Origin: Gongronella butleri
Taxonomy: Eukaryota > Mucoromycota > Mucoromycetes > Mucorales > Cunninghamellaceae
Assembly: GCA_025201375.1 (NCBI GenBank)
Contig: JAIWZP010000091.1
Span: 16,906 to 80,905, forward strand
Direction of reading: 5' to 3'
Length of the DNA: 64,000 nucleotides
The notes under the pieces were generated by a model. That model searched no databases. It saw nothing but the letters and a program-made list of their open reading frames with translations, and had not been told where the DNA came from. Below, piece by piece: positions 57,638 to 64,000 of the stretch (position 1 is the first letter of the stretch; the number at the start of each line of letters is the position of its first letter). The translations under genes were made by a program, and so were the position numbers.

Positions 57638-58850
57638 TGATGATGATGAGGAGAATAGTGATGATGAGGATAGTGATGATGATGAGGATGGTGATGATGA
57701 GGATAGTGATGATGAGGATGATGAGGAGGATGATGAGGAGAATGATGAAGATGATGCTCGTGTGCCGTTGAGAGGATTCACTGCTCCTCCTCGCAACGAC
57801 AACACCGGCTACTCGCTGCCCACCCTCGAGGATCTCCAGCGCAGTAAAGGTGTAGTGCGCTTGCTGAAAATCAAAATCAGTGTAAGTTATGGCGCAAAAT
57901 AAGAAGACAAGGATGATTCTTAAACTGATCTTTTATTATTGTTGTATCAATTAGAACAAGCTGCGCTTGTTTGAGGCAGAGGCAGAGGCGCAGCACGGCA
58001 AAGCGCGCACGTGGAACTTGAAGGCGCCAATGAGCGACAAGCGCAACAAGGCGACGCGGGACCACTTGCAGGAGAGGCTGATGAGCCATTTTGGCAAGCA
58101 TCCGCTTGTCAATGGCACCAGGCCAGGCCAGCCGCTGAAGGTTGCTGCGCCGAGACGCGATCGCGTCGAATACAGCTCGGCCATATTGAGCATGATCAAG
58201 CCCAAGTTGCGATCGCGTCTCAACAACCTGAAAAAAGAGGTGAAGAATGCCACAGACCCTGCCGCCGCCGCGAAAGAGGCTGTCCGAACCCAAATCCAAG
58301 GCCGGAAAAAATCTGTAAACACGCTCCATCCTCAAAAAAATTTATCCGCACACATCAACAACACTTTTTTACAGTATGCTGGTTTTGATATTGATTGATC
58401 TTGCATTTTCTACAATAGAAATCGGAAAGGCGCACGCGGGGCCTGGACCGCATTATCCTGGCGGCCGGTCACCTGGAGCCCTTTCAACGCGATTTTGGCG
58501 TTAAAGTGGCCCAGGTGAAAGCCTTCGTCCAAACCGTCCATTATATGTCCAGCGACGAGGACGACGGCCCTCCCGAGAGGCCCAATGCGCAATTCAAGAC
58601 CAGGCGCCCCAAGGACCGCAGCGACCGCGTAAGTAAAAACTAACGAGACGCATCATCATCCTGTTGTTTCTGGTCATTTTTTTATTTACTTTTTCTCCTT
58701 TCATGATAGTGCAACCTTATTTTGGCGCGCCTTGACGAAGCCGCCAAGACCAAAAGAGGAGGCGACCTCAAGTTGCGCACCGTGTCGTTGAAAAAGATTG
58801 ACATCACTGCGCAGCCGGCCTGGGTCCGCAAGGATAGACAAAAAAAATAA
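57501..58850 (+). CDS. unnamed acidic protein gene, right-arm copy, 5' end missing
   Basis: I do not recognise a named family. Exons: about 57,501-57,881 (5' end not defined), 57,955-58,314, 58,419-58,628 and 58,710-58,850. The N-terminal part is a long Asp/Glu/Ser run (GAT repeats), then RVPLRGFTAPPRNDNTGYSL. The middle is basic and helical (KARTWNLKAPMSDKRNKATR ... KPKLRSRLNNLKKE). The end has HYMSSDEDDGPP, a basic patch KTRRPKDRSDR and NLILARLDEAAKTKRGG, closing PAWVRKDRQKK. The order 'SSDEDD, then R-x-R-P-x-x-R-S, then N-x-I-L-x-x-LD' recalls C termini of uncharacterised, often multicopy fungal proteins; this is a weak resemblance. No in-frame ATG precedes the acidic run, so the true start is lost at the junction. 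The last three exons total 237 codons and join in phase. Confidence 0.6.
57638..57760 (+). repeat. GAT/GAG trinucleotide repeat, right side of the junction
   Basis: Imperfect (GAT/GAG)n encoding Asp/Glu; inverted partner of 57,360-57,487. Confidence 0.85.
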
Positions 58851-61800
58851 AAATGCCTTGATTTTCACATCCAAAAACCAAAAAGAGCGGTGACATTGAT
58901 ATTCACTTTGCATGGCGGGGTGGTGAGACACCAAACCAAAAAAAAAGAGAGCATTATTATGCTGTGCTCAAACTCGAAAAGTGCAAAAAAAGAAACTCAA
59001 AAGCTGAGTCTCGAACTCGCGCCAGGTTGGTGGAACGCACAGTGTCTACCACATATACTAATTTCTCCATCTTGACGGTAAAAAACTTGATCCATATTTG
59101 ACACGTAAGCGATCTTTTTTTATTTTTTTTTTATTTTTTTTGGCGTTCCCAAGCATCCTTTTCATTGTTTACTGCAATTTACCGTGAAATGAACAATTGC
59201 TCTTTTCTGCAGACTGATGCTCAAAAAAAAGGCGCACAAAAAAAAAAAGACGAGCTGGAATTTATTTGCAAATACCATTCACACGTAGACTTGTGCAAAA
59301 ATATTTAAATTTTATACCCCATTCTCTTTTTACATGATCCATTTGTCATTGCAGACGTGTAGTAGCTGTACGTTTATTCTGCGTATTATGTCTCAAAACC
59401 AATCTTCCGGCTTTTTGTCAACTTTTGCCAACTTTTTGCCAACTTTTTGCGTCGCCCACTCATGTAGGCTCAACGAAACAACCTGTAATTCACATAAGAC
59501 ATTAGCTGTTAAAAGCTCTTTTATATGAGCTATGAATCGCGGGTGTGCCGTGGTGCGTAGAGTAGCAGTGCCTGAATCATCTCTCAATCGCTGCAGCTTT
59601 TGCACACTTTTTTTATCAGCGAGCGAGCGATACGCACCTGCCTAATAAGGCATGTCTGCGGCTAAGCGCACGCATTTTCAGGCTAACGGGAAGATGCTCG
59701 TTTGCAAAAACATTACAGGTAACAGCAAATTCGAGGCAAAAATGGCAAAAAAAATAAAAGGAAAAGCATCATCATTCCATGGGGACACAATTTTTTCAAA
59801 GACAAAACATTCTATGAGGAGCGAGTTTTTTTGGGAGTATTTTGAGCATTCCTCACCACCAATGGCGAGACTTAGAGGAAAGACCCCAAGCAATTGCAAA
59901 AAAATCCCAGAGTTAGACTTTGATTCACTCAACAACTGCCGATTTACACGCTTTTCATACAACGTGCGCTGCTGACTAATTTTAGACCAAGCATTCTATG
60001 AGCGCAGGTGTCATATAAGTTGAATAGAATCCCAAGCCGCTCTGACTTCTATGCACTTTGGCCATTTCAAAGAGAGCAAATAGAAAAAAATTAGAAAGCT
60101 TGTAAAATTTGAATAGAAAATGCTTTCTATGAGTCCTAACTTTCCCTCTCTGTAGTGCAGCGATTACAGCAGGTAAAAGCAGGTCTCGTGGTCCGATTGG
60201 TAAGTCCTGGACAAACCAAGGAAAGGGATAGCGCTATTGGGTGTGTGGGGGAGATGCACGACTGCTCTTTACCAGCAGAAAGTGCAGGGCAAAAGTCTCG
60301 AATGCTTCTTTAAAAAACTAAGAGGCAAGAGAAGGGAGGAGTGCTGTCGGTACAGGCTTGACCGGGAGCGTAAAAAAATGGAGAGAGAGAAGTAAAAAAA
60401 GAAAAAAAGGGGTGCAATAGCGCGTGGGATTCAAAAGGCGATTGAAAGGGATCAGGCAGGGGCAGAAAAAAAAGAAGATTGGCTGGAAAAAAAGGGGTAG
60501 GAGGCAGAGAGAAGATTTTTTGATGGAAAGTTGACTGAGTCTGTCTCAATCGACGACTACGTACAGTATCATAAAATAAAAAATACCGTAAAAAAGAATA
60601 AAAATTCCATGCAATAATCCACCACCTTAATTTGGAAGTGTCAAACCTTAAATTTTTGCAAAAAAATCTTGCCCAAAGTAGGCAACTTTCTCAGCCGATC
60701 GCCGTTCATGCGTCACTCTTTGGGCATTTTTCTCAAGTTCGGGCGACGTGCTGCCATTTTGTCTGCCAATAGCAAATTGTCGGATTTACCTGTTTGGGAT
60801 GCATTGATCACTCGGAGTTCGAAAAATTCCAAATTTGGCATTTTCTGAGATTGAAATGTGTGACCCTGAGTGACCCCTGAATTTTTCAAAAGTGGTCGTA
60901 GCGCTTTCGCGTTTTAAGTTTTTTGTTGTAAATTTTGCGCTGAATTCGATGCGGTTGTTTTTGAGCGAGGTCGACCATGCAGATGGCCAAATGAACGCAA
61001 AACGGTACAAATATGAGGTTTTTGACATTTTTGAGTCCAGAAAAATCGGGCGAGTCCGTCGTGAGCACTGGTGGACCGTAGTTTATGCCATGACGCATTT
61101 TTCATTAGCGGGCAAGTAGGCTGTAAAAAAATTTCTGGAGGCACAGCTGGCCGGCAAAAATCGAAAAACAGGTTTTTTGTGTCTTTTTACGTACTTTTTT
61201 TATCTTTGGGCATCACAATAATGTTTCGTTTCCTACAGGTACAGTAATTTTGTTGCAAATTTTGAGATCTCATCACTGTCCAGCTTGTATGATACAGTAC
61301 TTGAGAAGGTACAGTATTGGGGCAAAACGGCAAATAGGAAGAAAAAAGACGCGCAAAATGTGAAAATAATTGGGGTTTCGGTGGTCTTTCTTTGTGTTTT
61401 TACGGTATGGAATTTGGACCTTTCGTGCTTCCGAGCCAGCACTGAAATTGCATTCAATGAGGCACTCCATTTAGTGCCGTATGATACACGACTACTGCAT
61501 CGTAAGAGGGCTGTGTTGCCAAAAAAAGGTCTGCAATGTGCGAAAAACGCGAAAAATCCGGCGTTTATGATATTAGGGTTGCTTGTCTTTCATATGGCAA
61601 GCATGACTCTTACCATAAAGCTTCGAAGCAAATGGGCGGAATCATCGTTTACGACGCGTTCCGTCATGCCAATGGAGGTGGGTCATAACCACATGTTCAG
61701 TTTTTGGTCAATTGAACAACTGATGACCGGTTGATTTTTGCTGGACATCGCATCCCGCGGGGTGGGGTGAAGCGCACCAATCCGCCTAAATGTAGGGGAC

Positions 61801-62262
61801 ACCCTTGTTCCCTGCTTTTTGACAGGATAGATACAGCCTATTATCTAGGACATTTACAGATAAATATAACATGTATTGATGGATTTGAACGACCTCCAAT
61901 GTCTTGCCTAGCCGAGGGTATACTGTATGAGAGCGGAAAAAAATCGGATGGCTTCAACAGATGCTGAATTGGGTAATTGTATGAAACGCGTCTCCCTGTG
62001 ATCACGGGGTCCGCGTCGCGTCAAATCATGTCAAAGAGCGACGGAGGAATGCACACGGCGTGGTTGAATGAAGAGTGTGTATCATTTATTGGCAAAAGGA
62101 TGCAACGACGAAAAGAGGGTGAAAAGGGGGGAAATCCATGATGGGGCAGACTATTTACAGCAAAAGCAAGATAAAAAAAAAAAAAGAAAAGAACAGACAG
62201 AAAATAACGATCTTTCTAGTAATAATTGGGGGGTAGACAAAGCAAGACAAAAAGTAGACGTA
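58851..62262. other. gene-free part of the right arm
   Basis: Mirror image of 52,862-56,273, with the same unrecognised frames, family B copy and pol-III-like boxes (about 59,006-59,059, minus strand). Confidence 0.5.
60850..61170 (+). repeat. dispersed repeat family B, right-arm copy
   Basis: Direct match, with divergence, to 12,451-12,780, and mirror of 53,954-54,274. Confidence 0.8.
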
Positions 62263-62903
62263 TTACTTTCGCATCAGCAAATAGATGTTTTCGCCGACAG
62301 TGATCTTTTGCAAGTGTCTAAAGTCGCCCTCCAAGCACATGAGCAAACCACCAAACGAGGCGTACACGGACCTAGAGGATAAAAACGCGCGTACATGAGG
62401 TTTAAATGCGTAAAAACAACAAAAAAACAAAAAAAAAAAACCTAATAAATCACTTACACTTTTTGGCCGCTGGCGAGGTTGCTTGCAGTGCGGCGGCGTC
62501 CTCGTAGCGATAGACCTTGCCATACATGACGTACTCGTACTCGTCACTCAAGTCGTGTTCACCAGGCGCGCGCTCGCGCCAGCTCTCGCGGGTGTCGGAC
62601 ACACCCGAGCTGTCGAGCGCCAGGCTGCTCGCAAGCACAAACGACACCTTTTCTGCAATTTCCACGGGATACAGCTCACTGTTGATATCCAACGTCAGCT
62701 CCATTTCGTAGTTCTCGGACCGAGCAAGCACGCGCGACACTAGAAATCCCGAGAAAAGAGAAAAATGGGGTCAATACCGTCCCCATCGCGCGCATATCCG
62801 TTGCGCCATGCATGCTTTTCTTACCGCGGTCAAAGCGCTTGCCGTTGGGATTCACGTCCTTGACATCAAAGATATCTTGGAAAAGGATATTGTCTTCGGC
62901 CAT
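62263..62903 (-). pseudogene. RPB8: RPB8, right-arm copy with a one-base frameshift
   Basis: Exons mirror the left copy: 62,903-62,825 (79), 62,739-62,458 (282, against 283 on the left) and 62,371-62,263 (109). The missing G turns YEDAAGTASNLAS into YEDAAALQATSPA and puts the conserved third exon out of frame. RPB8 is essential in yeast, so a broken copy beside an intact one is either redundant or a sequence error; the single-base, GC-run nature favours error. Confidence 0.75.
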
Positions 62904-63089
62904 AGTAAACGATTCAATCAAAGAAACGAGAAGAGAAGAGGGAGAAAAACCTAGGCAGGGCTGGGTTGAAAAATGATAAAAAAAGCCACTGGGCCGCGGG
63001 GCGGGCTGCCGACACCACTTTTTGCATTGTGCACTTTTTTTTTGCCTTTTTTTCCTGCTGCGCTCTTTTTTTTTTTTTTTTTGTAACTC

Positions 63090-64000
63090 ATGGACGTCCT
63101 TGCTATTGACGAGAAAAAGGTAAAAGGCGTGTGAAATAAGACCGCGAATTCAATGCGCAAAGGCGTCCATAGCGAGCTCACACCCGTTCAATTTGTCGTT
63201 TCTAGGCGCGTCAGTCTGTAAAGGCCCTGTACGCTCATATCCACAAGCAACAGCCTGATCAGCCCGAGGCCGTGTGGCTCATGGTCCACACCATGCGTGA
63301 CATTGTCAGGATACGTGAATCGCCGCTGTCGTTCTGTAAGTTTTGGTATTTTGCTCCAGTGGGCAGCCATTCACGCTCATTCGTTTTTTAAAAAGCCCCA
63401 TCAAGCACGCGATTCAGCAGGCCGGCACGCGGCGCTGCCTGTTTTCACGCGATCCGCAGCAAAAGATCAAGGATTTGCTTGCACAAAAGAAAGCAAAAGG
63501 CATCCATAATGTGATTGGCCTGTCAAAGTTCCGCAAGAGCCAGGCAAAGGAGCTGCTCGACAAGTATGACGTGTTTCTCGCCGACAAGCGTCTGGCGCGC
63601 GTTCTCAGCAAGTCGCTAGGCAAATTCTACAAAGAATGGTATGTTATCGCGGAGGAAAAAAACAGTCCACCACGGGGGTGGATCATGACGTCCATGACGC
63701 GCTGTGGCTGATGGCAACAGCGAGAGATGAACACGTGTTGTGCCATTGGCTCACTCCCTTTTTTTTTTTTTTGGTGCTAGTCGGCCCACCTACATCGACT
63801 TGGACCAGCCTGACTTGCAAAAAGAGATCATTCGCGTCGTGCACACGACGCTGATGGATTATCGCAAGGGCTCAACATGGTAAAAGGAGAAAAGAAGAAA
63901 AAAAATGTTGACTGAAACCTAATTGACGACCCCGCTTTGCTTCTATTTTGTAATTAGCGCTGTGAAAATCGCCATGTCGACACACACGCCAGATCAAGCG
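63090..64000 (+). pseudogene. L1-domain nucleolar protein gene, right-arm copy, frameshifted and cut by the window end
   Basis: Exons mirror the left copy: 63,090-63,119, 63,206-63,335 (130, against 131 on the left), 63,396-63,638, 63,781-63,879 and 63,958 to beyond the window. One missing C changes the end of exon 2 (RESPPVVL to RESPLSFC) and shifts exon 3. The rest is unchanged. Confidence 0.75.

Larger units (their letters stand above)
57638..64000 (-). repeat. right arm of a giant inverted repeat
   Basis: Reverse complement of 51,120-57,487, cut by the end of the window. Single-base length differences from the left arm include: T14 versus A15 in the L1-gene intron (63,759 region), T17 versus A16 beside the L1 start, one fewer C at the GCCGCTGTC site near 63,323-63,328, one fewer G in RPB8, and one extra A near 59,710-59,716. 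Confidence 0.95.

Noticed and set aside
1..64000. CRISPR array, rRNA operon, telomere repeats or plasmid/virus genes
   Set aside because: No regularly spaced direct repeats, no rRNA-like blocks, no telomeric repeat runs and no viral hallmark genes were seen; the window is ordinary nuclear fungal DNA apart from the palindrome.

Overview
The window is nuclear DNA from a filamentous or zygomycete-type fungus. Genes are dense and carry many short introns (about 60-100 bases) with GTAAG-type donors and T-rich acceptors. Proteins are fungal (LEU1, SCT1/GPT2, HIR1/HIRA, TAF4, YOS9, APSES/KilA-N). An ATF6-like membrane bZIP, a 4E-T-like protein and Q/N-rich low-complexity segments suggest an early-diverging lineage, perhaps Mucoromycota; that placement is inference. 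All exon models were built by hand from splice sites and frame continuity; every model given as complete closes in frame from ATG to stop.

Layout: 1-4,900 has no supportable gene but holds copy 1 of a dispersed repeat (family A). 4,914-5,156 is a TATA box plus a 41-residue Cys/His miniprotein. 6,991-16,688 carries LEU1, a DHA1-type MFS transporter, OXA1 and cytosolic seryl-tRNA synthetase, all on +, with one copy of repeat family B at 12.45-12.78 kb. 17,051-19,440 (-) has a small coiled-coil protein and a membrane-anchored bZIP factor. 19.4-22.8 kb is empty except for family A copy 2. 22,820-29,539 (-) holds the SCT1/GPT2 acyltransferase, TAF4 and an APSES/KilA-N protein. 29,812-47,024 holds a 4E-T-like protein, EFM4, the phosphate carrier MIR1, YOS9, HIR1, an LRR protein with a myristoylation signal, and a four-helix membrane protein. 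47.0-48.9 kb holds family A copy 3. 48,862-52,861 has a second MFS transporter (-), a ribosomal-L1-domain nucleolar protein (-) and RPB8 (+), the last two divergent from a 187-base promoter.

The dominant structural feature is a giant inverted repeat. Positions 51,120-57,487 are repeated in reverse at 57,638-64,000 around a 150-base spacer, and the right arm runs off the window. In the stretches compared the arms differ only by single-base indels, mostly in homopolymers. Those indels break RPB8 and the L1 gene in the right arm, and an acidic gene at the junction in the left arm. This pattern fits a sequencing/assembly hairpin artefact at least as well as a recent real palindrome, and it should be resolved before gene copy number is believed.

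The genes are a mixed housekeeping set (leucine synthesis, lipid synthesis, mitochondrial import/assembly, translation, chromatin, ER quality control) with no cluster-like functional grouping. The least familiar items are the miniprotein, the ATF6-like bZIP, two dispersed repeat families with no recognised coding capacity, and the unnamed acidic gene at the palindrome centre.
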